The notes beneath the pieces are model-generated. The model saw only the letters and a list, made by a program, of their open reading frames with translations. It had not been told where the DNA came from and did not search any database. From Phyllostachys edulis (taxonomy: Eukaryota > Streptophyta > Magnoliopsida > Poales > Poaceae), in contig CM070562.1 of the NCBI GenBank assembly GCA_036346405.1, positions 63,330,195-63,394,194 of the forward strand: DNA of 64,000 bases, written 5' to 3'. The translations under genes and the position numbers were made by a program. Of the stretch, positions 44,338 through 55,195 are shown piece by piece (position 1 is the stretch's first letter; the number at the start of each line of letters is the position of its first letter).

Positions 44338-44620
44338 AGCAGCAGCGCTCTGGACTCTTTGATGCTTAAATTTCAGTTTCTACTATATAGCTGTTCTTTT
44401 TTTTTTTAAAAAAAAGAGTAGCTGTTAGATTGGTATGGTGCTTTATAGATTGTTTTTGGTGTAATTATGCCAATAGTCGGATTCGAGACATAAATTCGTC
44501 AGGGGATTTCATATGTTTTGAATTCGTGGCAGGTCCGAAAGCTTTTGGGATGGGAAAAGCTTTTATGCTGAAGTTCTTGTGAATAAAAGATGTATGTAAA
44601 AATCAGACTTCACGTCTGCG
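44338..44620 (+). terminator. 3' UTR and polyadenylation signal of the WRKY19-like gene
   Basis: AATAAA at 44582-44587 lies about 245 bases after the stop codon, preceded by T-rich and TTTTG elements at 44395-44530. The transcript end is expected near 44605. Confidence 0.55.
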
Positions 44621-44731
44621 ACAATCTGCTGGATTATCTAGCTGATGATTCTCAGTAACTCTGTCGAAGATAAATATGAGGTGGGTGATGATAGGCTTTT
44701 GTACTTGTGTCGTTGTGGCGGTTGATCTGAG

Positions 44732-44872
44732 CAGGGAAGTCATGCCTCGGGCCAGCCCAGCATGCATTGGCCCATCCCTCAGATTTATACGCTGAAAATT
44801 TTCCATTCAACCGGTAATTTTTGGCTGGGCCTCAGCATTGCCCGGGAGGCCTGAGCCCTAGCTCCGCCCCTG
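44732..44872. mobile_element. hAT-type MITE, 141 bp, perfect 8-bp TSD
   Basis: Begins CAGGGAAGTCATGCCTCGGG and ends CCTAGCTCCGCCCCTG, flanked by GATCTGAG (44724-44731 and 44873-44880). It is the same family as 12389-12537, as judged by the shared CCTAGCTCCGCC terminus and the GGCCCA-rich arms. It lies just beyond the WRKY19-like transcript end. Confidence 0.9.
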
Positions 44873-44880
44873 GATCTGAG

Positions 44881-45690
44881 TTCCAAATGTATGATGTTGG
44901 TTGGTGTTCTTCATCTGTTCGATTTCTTATCAGCAATCTAGTTCTGTTACAATGTCTTCTCCACTTTACATAAGCTTTGCAATCTCCAAATAACTTTCCT
45001 TACATAAGCTTTGCGATCTCCAAATATCTTTCCTTAATAACTGTATCTGTCTATCTGGATACGGTTGGGGATCTGTGATATTTCTGGTACCAAGTACAAA
45101 CAATATCATGAAGAAATAGGAACTTGTAAATTGCAATCCTCAGAACCTCGGGGACTCCTGTAGTCGTCTTCCTTGTGAAAGAATCATGTCTCTCAAGTAC
45201 TCTACTCTGCAATCTGCATGATCAGAAACGGAGTTGGCAGAGGGTTTCACAGAGTTCAGGCTATAGAAAGCTCATCTGCTTGTTTCATTTGGCTGTATAT
45301 GTGATGTGACTATCTGACCATGCCGTGGCGTACTGACAAGACCGGAAGTTTCAGATAAACCAACTAGGCCGTTTTTGAGGATTTTCTTGGAGAGAAGAGG
45401 CGGCGGGGAAAGTGCTCTAGAGTTCTATAAGACTAACAACTAAATACTTGAATATGCTGTTCTTCTTACTTCATTACCACACCATTGGACTATATATAGC
45501 CAGGGATTCACCGAGGGAATGTTTACAAAGCAAGGTAAAAACTGAATGTACTTAAAGTTCAGATGAAAAACACAAAACGACAACGAAGGATGCTGCCCAG
45601 TGATGACTAGAATGTTTTGCCCTCGTTAGATCCTTCTTCAGATATCCCGTCACGCATCCGCACCGTCCTTCCTGGGTTAAGTGGAGTCAC
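44881..45690. other. Intergenic DNA, nothing assigned
   Basis: Contains a short tandem duplication of ACATAAGCTTTGC(A/G)ATCTCC near 44967-45020. No gene recognised. Confidence 0.45.
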
Positions 45691-45697
45691 CGAAGAG

Positions 45698-46009
45698 TAG
45701 ACCTGTTCACGGGTGGTCCGGCCCGTCGGCCTAGCCCGAGCCCGATCATGTTCGGGCCAGGCTTGGGACTCTAAGTCCGGCCCGGCTCGAAATTCCGAAA
45801 AAATCAATTAAAAAAAATAAAAAACTATTATTTTAGTCCTGAAAATGAATTAAAAAAATATTTTTTATTCCAAAAAAGATTTAAACAATATATTTTAATA
45901 AGAAAAACAACTTTTGGTAAGATTGAATTCGAGCTTGGGCCTGCCAAATTTAGACCGTGTTTTTCAAGCCCGACTGAAACTTAGGCCGTGCAACATTTGA
46001 ACACCTCTA
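45698..46009. mobile_element. hAT-like MITE, about 312 bp
   Basis: The left end TAGACCTGTTCACGGG and the right end TTTGAACACCTCTA match the common hAT terminus TAGAGGTGTTCA in inverted orientation. GGCCCG-rich arms follow. Flanks CCGAAGAG and TAGAAGAG match at six of eight positions, consistent with an eroded 8-bp duplication. Confidence 0.65.
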
Positions 46010-46099
46010 TAGAAGAGTTATCTTTGTTTCTTGGCTTCTTTGACTTACCTCTTCAATGAACTTCTCTGAATTTTTCAATTCTGCTTGTTTCTACGGATC

Positions 46100-46925
46100 T
46101 GACAATGCCTAGACACACCTTGTCCTCAAGGTGTAAATTTTGGAAAGGTTCTCTGGATGAACACTGTGTCCTCCCACGTTGCATCTTCAGGCCCTAAATT
46201 CTACCATTGAATCAACCACTGAGCCACAGGTTTGTTCTTGCGTGGTATGACCCTTCTGTCCAGAACTGCGTGTGATCCCAAATGTTTATTCAACTGGCTC
46301 ACATGGAAAGCGGAGTGAATGGCAGTATTTTTAGGTAATTGCAACTTATATGCCACTAATCCCACCCTTTTCTGTACTCTGAAGGGTCCATAAAATTTTG
46401 ATCTAAGTTTCAGGGGACCTCTTAAGCTGAAAGCAGTCTGCCTGTAGGGCTGCATCTTGAGGTAGACCATGTCTCCCACTTGAAATTGTCTCTCTGTCCT
46501 TATCAGCAAATTGTTTCATCCTCTCTTGAGCTTTGTGTACATTGGCCTTAAGCTGCTCCATCATGTGCTCCTTCTGCTCCACTATAATTCTAGCTTCATC
46601 AGAAATGTTACACAGGATAGACAGCTCTCCAATTTAAGGAGGTGGATATCCATATAAAGCTTGGAAGGGTGTGATCTTCAAAGAAGTATGATAAGAGGTG
46701 TTATACCACCATTTAGCCATTGTCAACCAAGCCATTCACTCCTTCGGCTCCTAAAAAGTCATACTCCGTAGGTATGCCTCCAAACATTGATTAACCTATT
46801 CGGTTTGCTCGTTCGTTTGAGGATGATAGGCACTGCTTAACCTCAAAGACACTTTCAGTGTTATGAAAATCTCCTGGAAGAGATGACTAGTAAATATTCG
46901 ATCTCTATCTGTTACAATGGCAATA
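46100..46925 (-). pseudogene. Ty3/gypsy integrase C-terminal fragment
   Basis: Read on the minus strand, blocks near 46925-46800 match the integrase core (TDRDRIFTSHLFQEIF, then a segment of the SAYHPQT type). Blocks near 46740-46620 match the region after it (KWWYNTSYHTSLKITPFQAL). The open segment 46509-46201 carries the GPY/F motif (FYGPFRVQKRVGLVAYKLQL followed by FHVSQLNKHLG). Stops and a frameshift near 46500 and 46760 break it. The protein is cut on its 5' side where tandem repeats start at 46935. Confidence 0.85.
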
Positions 46926-46934
46926 GGCATCCTG

Positions 46935-47445
46935 TGCAAAGACCACCCTTTTGGGTCACGACCTCCCTTTGGGTCACAACCTCCTCTTGGTCTTTTTCAA
47001 AGACCACCTTCCTGGTCTTTTTGCAAAGACCATCCTTTTGGGTCACGACCACCCTCGTGGTCCAGACCTCTTCTTTGGGTCATGACCTCCCTTTGGGTCG
47101 TGACCTCCTCTTGATCTTTTTTGCAAAGACCACCATTTTGGGTCACGGCCACCCTTGTGGTCCAGACCTCTCCTTTGGGTCACGACCTCCCTTTGGGTCG
47201 CGACCTCCTCTTGGTCTTTTTGCAAAGACCACCCTTTTGGGTCACGATCACCCTCGTGGTCTAGACCTCTCCTTTGGGTCACGACCTCTCCTTTGGGTCG
47301 TGATCTCCTCCTGGTCTTTTTTGCAAAGACCACCCTTTTGGGTGACGACCACCCTCGTGGTCCAGACCTCTCCTTTGGGTCACGACCTTCCTTTGGGTCG
47401 TGACCTCCCTATCGGTCTTTTTGCAAAGACCACCCCCCCTTGGTC
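46935..47445. repeat. Tandem repeat, unit about 100 bp, five copies
   Basis: TTTTTGCAAAGACCACC recurs at 47019, 47119, 47218, 47319 and 47419, so the period is 99-101 bp, with a shorter partial unit before. Each unit contains inverted words GGGTCACGACC and GGTCGTGACC that can pair with each other. Units are open in one frame across the array, giving a repetitive peptide that is probably not translated. Confidence 0.9.
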
Positions 47446-47449
47446 AAGG

Positions 47450-49430
47450 CCGCCATCTATGGTCATAACCACCCTTCTAGTGGGACCACTTTTTCAGGTC
47501 CTTTGCTCACCTTCTTCCTCCTCTTGTCGCGTCTCAGTGCTGCGGGTGTCTTCGTGCATTTAATGCTGTAGTGTCGCATTAAATGCTGTCACCTCCACTA
47601 TACCTTGTCTTTCCTCTTTTGACACCTCTTTTACTCGCTCCTTTCCCTTTATTACCTGCTCCCGTCGTTCGCACTTAATGCGCCGTCCTCTTCTCCGAAC
47701 CTCCCCGTGCTTATATAAAGCACCAGAGAGGCATCTTGCCTCCTTTTGTTTCCCAGTGCCTTGGACCTCCCTCGGAAGAGATTTTTCTTCTTTGATTGGA
47801 GCTCCAACTCAGTGATTCAAGTTCCTACCATTGCTTTGATCCCGTGTCTTTCTTTTTGGCTTAGTTGGGTTCTTTCGTTAGAGTTTTTGTGGTTTTGTTT
47901 TCCTTACTTTGTTCCTTTTCATGCATGTAGGATCCGGTTGTTCTGAAGACCTCCTGGACCCAGCATTTTCAACCAAAGAAGCTCAGTTCTTCAGTGAAGG
48001 CAAGTCATAGACCTTTGATCATGTTGAACCCATTTTGCAAAAAGTATATTGTTTTGTTATGAACTTGCATCGTTAGTTTTATAAAAATAGATTTAGGAGT
48101 AGTTAATCACCACTTGTCATAATAACTCCTTGGTATCGTTGAATACAACATGTTGACATGTACCCTTGGATACCTGTATGATGGGTTATCTTAGTTGGAT
48201 GTTTTGGTATACCAACATGGGTGCATTTTATTGCTTAGCCATGCTCTAGTAGACGTTAGTCTCTCGATCTCATGACTCAAAGAATGTTGAACCAGACTAA
48301 TGAACTATGGAACTGTGGCAATGCCACTATTGTTAAAATTTGAATGCTAGGACCAGGGTGGTCATTTGGCCGGGTGAACCAAAAATGTTTTATGCTCGGG
48401 CGAGAAGTCAGGGGGTGAGTAGTGGGTGCCTTGTGCACACTGGGATGTGGATAGTCTCGCTTGAGCAGCCAACTAAGGACTTAACCTTGTACGTCATTGA
48501 TCTGGGTCATTACCGTGCACCCACAAGTCCAGTGTGGGGTGGTCCTGGCCAACTAATTAGTAAGGTCCTGATGCGGTTTTGTCATGGTGGTCAAAAAGGC
48601 GCAAGAGGGGGCCCAGAATGGCGAATCCTTAGCGTGGCGGAATCAAGTCAGGACTGACATTTGTAAAGGTCTTGTCACGAGTTCTAGACTGCTTACCAAA
48701 GGAAGTGAGCAGGGGTATCGACGGATGCCCAACCCACTAGAGGACTTCGTGTCTTGTGGGTAAAGTGCACAACCTTTGCAGAGTGTAAAATCTATTCGAA
48801 TAGCCGCGTCCTCGGTTATGGACATGCCCAGTTCTTTCATGCAAGGGGTAGATCTTTCTAAAAAGTTGTGGTTGGTTCCGAGTGGTTTGGCTCATGACCA
48901 GGGTGGTCATGTGTTGCTTTTAAAGAACTTGTTTACTTATGTATTATCTCTTTCAACTTGTACTTTGCAATCTACTTACCGTATTTACAACCAATGCTGC
49001 TTTATACAAACTAACCATACATCTTTCCTTTGTTAGGCCTTGCATAAATGTTATTGTATTTATTTCCCTATGGCTTGCTGAGTACATTCAAAGTACTCAT
49101 GGCTTGTGCCCTCTGGTTAATCAGCAGCCAAAGATCTCCCAGGGTGCTCCGAGCACTATGAGGAGGAGTTCGTTGAAGACTTCGTGGACTAGGGGACGTC
49201 CTCCACTCGATAGCCTGTGGCTCGCCGAGTGGCTCCACGCTGTGTTTTGTTCCGCTGCGAGTGTTCCTTTTGTTGTTTGCCCTGCGTGGCACCTCTATAA
49301 ACAAGCTTGACCGTAAGGTCTTTTGTTATATATATTAATTTGTCTGCTTCATCTTAAATTTGTTGTACGGATGTGATGACACCGATGTTGAGTCTGTGCG
49401 AGCCAGCGATCTGATCTTGGGACTAGCTCA
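47450..49430 (+). mobile_element. LTR-like or retroelement leader DNA (inferred)
   Basis: There is a TATA box (TTATATAAAG, 47711-47720) followed by an initiator-like region, then AT-rich sequence with no domain-bearing open frame. Phrases such as GTGGGTGCCTTGTGCACACTGG and GTGGATAGTCTCGC are common in panicoid LTR elements. I could not identify LTR ends, a primer site or a partner copy. Confidence 0.4.
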
Positions 49431-49439
49431 TTGTGCACA

Positions 49440-49630
49440 GAGATTGGGACCTCCGGGTGGTCTTGGTGGACCTCCCGGTGGACCTTTGAGTCCTCTTGGG
49501 TGGTCCTAGAGGCCCTCCGGGAGGTCCTGGGGGACCTCTTGGGAGGTTTTGGAGGACCTTCCTAGACCTCCGGGTGGTTCGGTTGGACCTCCTGGGTGGT
49601 CCTGAGAGACTTCTCCGGGTCCTCTCGGGT
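49440..49630. repeat. Degenerate GGTGGTCC / GGACCTCC repeats
   Basis: About ten irregular copies of GGTGGTCCT or its near-complement GGACCTCC at 15-25 bp spacing. They are self-complementary and could form alternative stems. They separate the LTR-like region from a gag fragment. Confidence 0.8.
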
Positions 49631-49639
49631 CAGGTCCCG

Positions 49640-49966
49640 ACAATCGAGCAACTGATCGATTTGAAGACGTTGTCCGTCGAGGAGCTCACCGGAAGACTCA
49701 AGTCAGTGGAAGAGCGGTACGAGCTTGATGACAACGGTGGTGAAGATGGCCGTGAAGGTGGCCACCTCCTTCTCACGGAGGAGGAGTGGCTAGTGCACAT
49801 GAAGAACCGCAATGGTACCGGCAAGAAGAAGAGCATCTTTGACAAGGCGAAGTTATGCTGCTGCAACTGCCAAGAGTATGAGCACTATGCTAAAGAGTGC
49901 CGCACGCCGAAGGAGGCGGCACATCTTGTTATGGCAGATGCCGATGATGAACCGGCACTACTTTGA
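49640..49966 (+). pseudogene. Copia gag fragment with CCHC zinc knuckle
   Basis: The frame contains EQLIDLKTLSVEELTGRLK, an acidic linker and a retroviral-type knuckle CCNCQEYEHYAKEC (spacing Cx2Cx4Hx4C), then an acidic tail and a stop at 49964. This is the C-terminal half of a copia gag. Only 50 bases separate its stop from the LTR, so protease, integrase, RT and RNase H are absent. Confidence 0.8.
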
Positions 49967-50015
49967 AGCTCGGCGAGAAGCTGCTCAAATAACGACAACA
50001 AGATTAAGGGGTGAT

Positions 50016-50444
50016 TGTTGGAACTAATCTTGTTGTATGCATTTTATTTTGTTAAAGTTGAGTGATGCATGTGCATGCTTGAGATAAATAGCTGCATGTA
50101 GTTAGTGCCAGTCGTGAGGTTAGTTAGTTGAGTTGTGTGAAGTCCGAGTCTTACGACTAATACGGTGAGTTAATTGCGGCAGTATGGCCGCAAGTTAGTA
50201 GGATCTCTGATCCATAGGAATAGGAGTCAGTTAGTGGTGGTTTAGTCCGTGTGTGTGTGCGCGCGTATGCATTATTTAAGCCCGTGTAAACAATCCGCTA
50301 AGATGAGTTGAGTAGAAGTAAAAAAGAGAAAAAGGATATCTAGTTGAGTTCGGTCTCGCGAAACCAGTGTATCTCTGTGTTTTTCTTACCGTGCTCTTCT
50401 TCTTCCAGGGAAAAGAGTGTGTGATTCCTGGGTGTGTTCCAACA
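50016..50444 (+). mobile_element. Copia 3' LTR, 429 bp
   Basis: Begins TGTTGGAAC and ends GTTCCAACA, a perfect 9-bp terminal inverted pair. It is preceded by a polypurine tract (AAGGGG, 50007-50012) and contains a TATTTAAG TATA region near 50273. Its right end abuts the mutarotase exon with no spacer. Confidence 0.85.
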
Positions 50445-50947
50445 ACGCCCACTGGAACCTTGGCGGCCACGGCAGCAGCAGCATCCTCGGCGAGGCGGTG
50501 CAGCTCTTGGCCTCCCGGTACACGCCCGTGGACGCCGGCGGCTGGACGTAACGCGCCCGTGGCCGGCACGCCCAACGACTTCCGCTCCCCGGCGGCTGTG
50601 GGCGCGCTCATCGGCCGGCTCCTGCGCCGCGGCGTCCCAGGGTACGACACCAACTACGCAGTGGACGGCGCCAGCGCGGCGGAGCGTGGCGAGCAGCGGC
50701 TGCGGCGGGTGGCGGCCGTCCGGGACGGCGCGTCCGGCCGAGGGTCGACCAGCCTGGGGTGCATTTCTACACGAGCAACGGGCTCAGCGGGGTGAGGGGC
50801 AAGGGCGGCAAGGTGTACGGGCGGTATGGCGCGCTGTGCCTGGAGACGCAGGGGTTCCCCGACGCTGTGAACCTCCCCAACTTCCCGTCGCAGATCGTCA
50901 GGCCGGGGCAGGCGCTCAAGCATGACATGGTGTTCAAGTTCTCCTAG
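50445..50947 (+). pseudogene. Aldose 1-epimerase (galactose mutarotase) 3' gene fragment
   Basis: The family interconverts alpha and beta anomers of aldoses. Three blocks align to the C-terminal half. The first, from 50445, is HWNLGGHGSSSILG (the His of the NHxYWNL motif is the catalytic acid). The middle block, in another frame, has TPNDFRSPAAVGALIG and RGVPGYDTNYAVDG. The last block, back in the first frame (50759-50947), has FYTSNGLSGVRGKGG and CLETQGFPDAVNLPNFPSQI; its Glu in LETQ is the catalytic base. The frame therefore shifts twice (near 50545 and 50740). The N-terminal half is missing because a copia LTR ends exactly at 50444. GC content is high, as in a recently active grass gene. 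A nearby parental copy elsewhere is likely. Confidence 0.88.
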
Positions 50948-51370
50948 TAGTTGTTCTAGTCTTCTAGATAGGTTGGCCCATGCAATGGTACGATGCAGCT
51001 CGATCGTCTCTTGTACCGTCACGTGCATTGTGTTCACCTGAACGTACTTGAAGGGAAGGAATAATAGTATGGTGCAGGTTTGAGGATTTCATGGGGCTCT
51101 GGACAATGTTGCACTACCAGAGTCTAGTTTTATAGGACTAGTTTGGATGAACGGGATAGACTCAATCCCTTTGTATGGTATGGGTAAGGGAAACATGATT
51201 GGCTGGTCTGATCCCTGTCTACCCAAATTAGCCCGTAAAAATAGGGTTTGACAGGACTGGGATCCACTGTAGTTGTTAACTACACGTCACGCCTGGGCTG
51301 TCCAATTGCGATTTCGACGGTTTACATTAAACAATATGAAATCATAAGACACATATGTCCGTTCCCCCCT
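50948..51370. other. 3' flank of the mutarotase fragment
   Basis: Presumed 3' UTR to about 51070, with a GGAATAATAG poly(A)-like signal near 51057. AT-balanced spacer follows, with no recognised gene. Confidence 0.4.
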
Positions 51371-51459
51371 AGGAGCCGTACGCTCATTTATTAGCGCCAC
51401 CCACCGCGGCTACTACTTCTTTTCACATCCTCCTCCACCCATCCATTTCATCAGAATTT

Positions 51460-52260
51460 TTTTGCTTGTTTTATCCTTGTTTGATTCCACTGGTGAGAGG
51501 CTGAGACTCTTCCTCCCTCTTTTGGATCTTGGCTCCTTGCTCTCCTGGCCGACTCCTCCATGGATTCCTCCCTCCAGTCGTTGCTGCCCTTGTGCCTCCT
51601 CTCTGGCGCCCGGTCTCTCTCCCCTGCACCTGGCTACGTGCCACTCGGCGCTCCTGTGTTTTGGTGCCGCTGTCTTCTGTGCCCCTGGTGCCTCGCCTGG
51701 CCTCCCCAGCTCGGCCCTGGCCTCCTCTAGCCAAGCCCCAGTCGGATCAGGCCTTGGCCGCCCCTCTGGATCCGTGGCTGGCCAGCCCCCCTCCCCCTCT
51801 ACTACTACTCTTCCCCTACCTGTTATTTTCTAGTTCATGATTTTTATCTTGCTTTAGCTTGTGATTTGAGATGATTCTCTACACGCATAGGCTTTCCCTT
51901 CACCCTTTTCTCTTCTTCAATGTTCTGATGTTGCGAATGTTATGACGTTGCGGCTTGTTGAAAATAATGTGCGGCTCGTTGAAAATAATGTTGCATACTG
52001 TTATTTGAAATGCTGCATATGTAGAGAAAAAAATGTTGCATCTATAGACAAAAAAGTGTTACATCTGTAGAAAAAAATTGTTGCATACTATTCATGGTGA
52101 TATTGCAAATTTTTTCAATACGTTTTTTTTTCAAATGCTTTGTTTTTGATTCTGATGTTCTTTGAGATAATGTTTCACGGTGATGTTTATGTTTGTTAAC
52201 ACATAGATGATGTCTCTTGTTGCACAGATGATGTTTCACGGTGATGTTTGTTGCGTTTTA
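51460..52260. other. GC-rich open segment followed by TTGCAT-type repeats
   Basis: Same layout as 1000-1680: a pyrimidine-rich, multi-frame-open segment (51480-51830), then AT-rich DNA with repeated ATGTTGCAT and TGATGTTTCACGG words. The last occurs twice in 60 bp near 52170 and 52230. No domain recognised. Confidence 0.4.
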
Positions 52261-52784
52261 GCACACAAGGATGTTCTGCTCGGGTGTACGGCGTTAGCAT
52301 TCGGGTCGTACATCCGAGCACTAGTCGCGCCCTTAAACAATTAACCAATCAAAACAAACATTACCTTTCCTTTTTTTCCCCTCCACTGTGGAGATAAAAA
52401 ACAAATGTGGGGATAGATATTTTTCCGGACCATCGATTGTCAATGCAGTGGCATGGATGGACCTGCAGCCATTCTCTCCCTATATATGTTGCATGCACGA
52501 ATCACCTTGAGGTAAATATTGCATTGGGAAATAAAGCTTCATATCAAAGTATACCAAGCGATATGCAATTAACTAATTAAACATGCCAACAAAGCTCACC
52601 ACAAACATGACTGGAATATATTAAGATAGCTCGGTCTGGCAGATACTCTGCCATGCAACACACACATGATTGAAATCAAAGATAGCACAGTCTGGCAGAT
52701 ATATACTCTGGCATGCAAACACACCAAATTATTAATAAGCATACCACGCATGCAAGCATCACACGGAGGTTACCGATATTAGGT

Positions 52785-52785
<1 letters not shown>

Positions 52786-52829
<44 letters not shown>
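52786..52829. repeat. (CA)n microsatellite
   Basis: About 22 uninterrupted CA units, downstream of the three-exon gene on the minus strand. Confidence 0.97.
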
Positions 52830-52831
<2 letters not shown>

Positions 52832-52923
52832 GGGTTCTACCGGTGCCCGATTTATTGAATATATAGCTAGAAGAGACGCTCAGACAAGAAGGCTTGCTTG
52901 CCGGCCGGACCGACGCACGGAGC

Positions 52924-54654
52924 TCACTTCTTCGGTGCAGCTGGCGCGGTGGTCTTCGCCGTCTCCTTCACGCCGCCATTTTCAGCTGGGTTGTTCACAG
53001 TCGTCTCCCGGTTCGATCGTCCAGGGACGTCAGCTCCAGGATTCGCAGTACCCTATATATACAAACACGTGCAAGGAGGCATCAGTATAAAAGAGAGAAA
53101 ACTTTATGCATCTGCATAAGTAATAATCCTACGCAAACAAGCTTGCCAAAGGTTGAAGCGAATCAACTAAATGAACACAAGTGCTATATACATATGGTGC
53201 TTCTAGCTTCTTTTCTTTTCTCGAAGCAGTATAAGAACTAGTCAGCCAGTCAGTAATCAAATGGTTCCAGTCAGTTATGTACGTCGTCTACCGAAATGCA
53301 TGCATGCATTGTGAACCATGCATGTCGAAAGAGTGCAGTTCGATCAAAGGTGAGTCACCTCTAGAGAACAGAAAGGTACCTGACCACGACAAAAACGAAA
53401 TAAAGTTAATTTGGAAGGATTTGCGTGCGCTGCGATTACCTCGTGGTGAACGTTGTTGGGAGCACCGTTGCGGCCATACAGACTAAAATATTCCTCCTGC
53501 GGTGATCGAGTAAGAGTTAAATCTCGCAAATATATGATCTGTTTGGTGAAAAAGTATTCTGAATGATCAACCCTCATCTATGTTGAAACCCTAACATGTA
53601 GATCTTTCCTGTGCTTGGTTAAATATTTTTTACATAGATAACCAACAAATGTTGTATAGAAACAGCTATATTATCAAATACACAACTATTCATAAGCTGT
53701 TGCGAACATACAACTAAGAGATTGATCTGTAGTATAGCTATTCATAAGCACGGTCTCAAAAGAAGAAGTACTAATACGAACATATATGCTTTGCCTATGC
53801 TTCATGGCGTTTTTTAATCATATATAAGCACCCACCCCAAAGAAAATATGTAAATAATTTGATAATCAAGAAGTGAAATACAAGTAGATCCATGACTTTT
53901 TTTTTTCTCTCACTTCTTTTTTCCTACACGACCAACCTATGCTCTACAAGAGATCCCTTGCTTAAAATAGGGCTAATTAACTTGGTGCATCACACACACA
54001 CAACTACACAATGTTAGTTTGCAGCACGAGAATTTGCTAGCAATCCTGGCAGGGAATTGTATTGATTCCCTAAAATTTATGCGAAAATTCTAAGAAATTC
54101 ACGTGTTCTAAACATGCTATTAATTAAATTGTTTTTCAGTTAAACAAGTGGGGAATTAATTAACACAAACAAATCTAACGTAAAAAAGACACTAGTATAG
54201 GCAACACATGGATACGACCAGTGTTTTTCCTACCGGCTGAAATTTTTTTTCGGAAGGGACCGATAGGCCCGGTTACCGGCGGTAACCGGTTTTTTCGGAA
54301 AAAATTTCGGCCAATTTCGGATTTTCAATTTGAAATTTTTGGATTTTAAATAAAAAAATTCAAAATTGAATAAAATTCAAGCAAATTCGAATTTTTTTGG
54401 ACAAAATTCATTAAAACTGAAATTTCGAGGGATTGTTTGAAATTTATCGGCCCCCGCCGATAACGCCGGTTACCGGCGAAATTGGAACTTGGTACTAGCT
54501 AGCTAGAATAACTAGTGTGCATATATACGGTACGTACCCTAAGGAGCTGTATCTCTGCCGAGGTGAAAGTGCGCGGCTCCACGAGGTCATCGACGTCGGT
54601 AAACGGCTCGAGGACGTTGTCGGTGGACGAGCCCGGCCTACCAAAAGACGCCAT
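52924..54654 (-). CDS. Uncharacterised 100-aa protein, three exons
   Basis: Joined exons on the minus strand are 54654-54538, 53496-53440 and 53052-52924. They give 39, 19 and 42 codons plus TGA, all introns phase 0. Splice sites are consensus: AGG|GTACGTA with CACCGCAG|GAG, and GAG|GTAATC with ATATATAG|GGT. The introns are 1,041 and 387 bp. The product starts MASFGRPGSSTDNVLEPF. Exon 1 is acidic and ends FTSAEIQLLR, exon 2 is EEYFSLYGRNGAPNNVHHE, and exon 3 is a Gly/Asn/Lys/Thr-rich, probably disordered tail ending APAAPKK. The FTSAEIQLLREEYFSLYG segment across the exon 1-2 junction looks like a short amphipathic helix. No signal peptide or membrane segment is visible. I do not recognise the family. 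The coherent splicing and GC-rich exons in AT-rich introns argue for a real gene. Confidence 0.72.
54220..54490. repeat. CCGGTTACCGGCGG-type fold-back repeat within intron 1
   Basis: Related words CTACCGGCTGAAATTTT (left) and GCCGGTTACCGGCGAAATT (right) flank an A/T-rich TTCAAATTT-like core, with an extra GGTTACCGGCGGTAACCGG palindrome at about 54272-54290. It looks like a dispersed repeat inserted in the long intron. No target duplication was identified. Confidence 0.6.
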
Positions 54655-54723
54655 TTCCGTCTGAAAACCGAAGGTTTTCCTTGTGAAACTGGGCTTAATT
54701 AGCTAGATCGACGCAGAGCTACA

Positions 54724-54736
54724 AGTATAAACGAAC
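54724..54736 (-). promoter_or_regulatory. TATA-like box of the three-exon gene
   Basis: Minus strand GTTTATACTTG lies about 75 bases upstream of the ATG at 54654, a suitable distance for a short leader. Confidence 0.4.
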
Positions 54737-55195
54737 TGCAGGCACACGAAGGCGTAGCTGAGGAGGGGGGCCCTTTTGTAAGCATCCGAGTTGGGGACCC
54801 CAAGGAGGGACCCCATGAGTCCGGCACGGCACGCATGGATCGATCATCCTAGGCGGCAGCTGTAAATCCCTGCAGCCTTCGTGCGCGAGTGACGTGCATG
54901 CTGCGTGCGGCGTGCGTGCATATGTGCCAATTGCCACAGGACAGTGCGCGCCTGAGTACATGTGTGTGTGTGAGCCGTGAAGTCCAGTAGGAGGGGTGCC
55001 ACACGTACGCACTGCCACTCAACGCAACACGTACGTACGCACTGCCACTCAATGCAGCCACAACGGTTAATTACCTCCTGGCTCCTGTGACATTACACCT
55101 TCTTTCCCAAAAGGCTAAGGATACCAGCAAGGCACGGCATAAAGTTGCTCCCCATCTTTTTTTAAAAAAAGAAAGTAGCATAACTCATGTGCATT

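Noticed and set aside
46883..47563. 226-codon frame across the 100-bp tandem array
   Set aside because: A period near 100 bp without a fixed multiple of three, and a peptide of repeated FGSRPP-like words, indicate chance openness of a repeat, not a gene.
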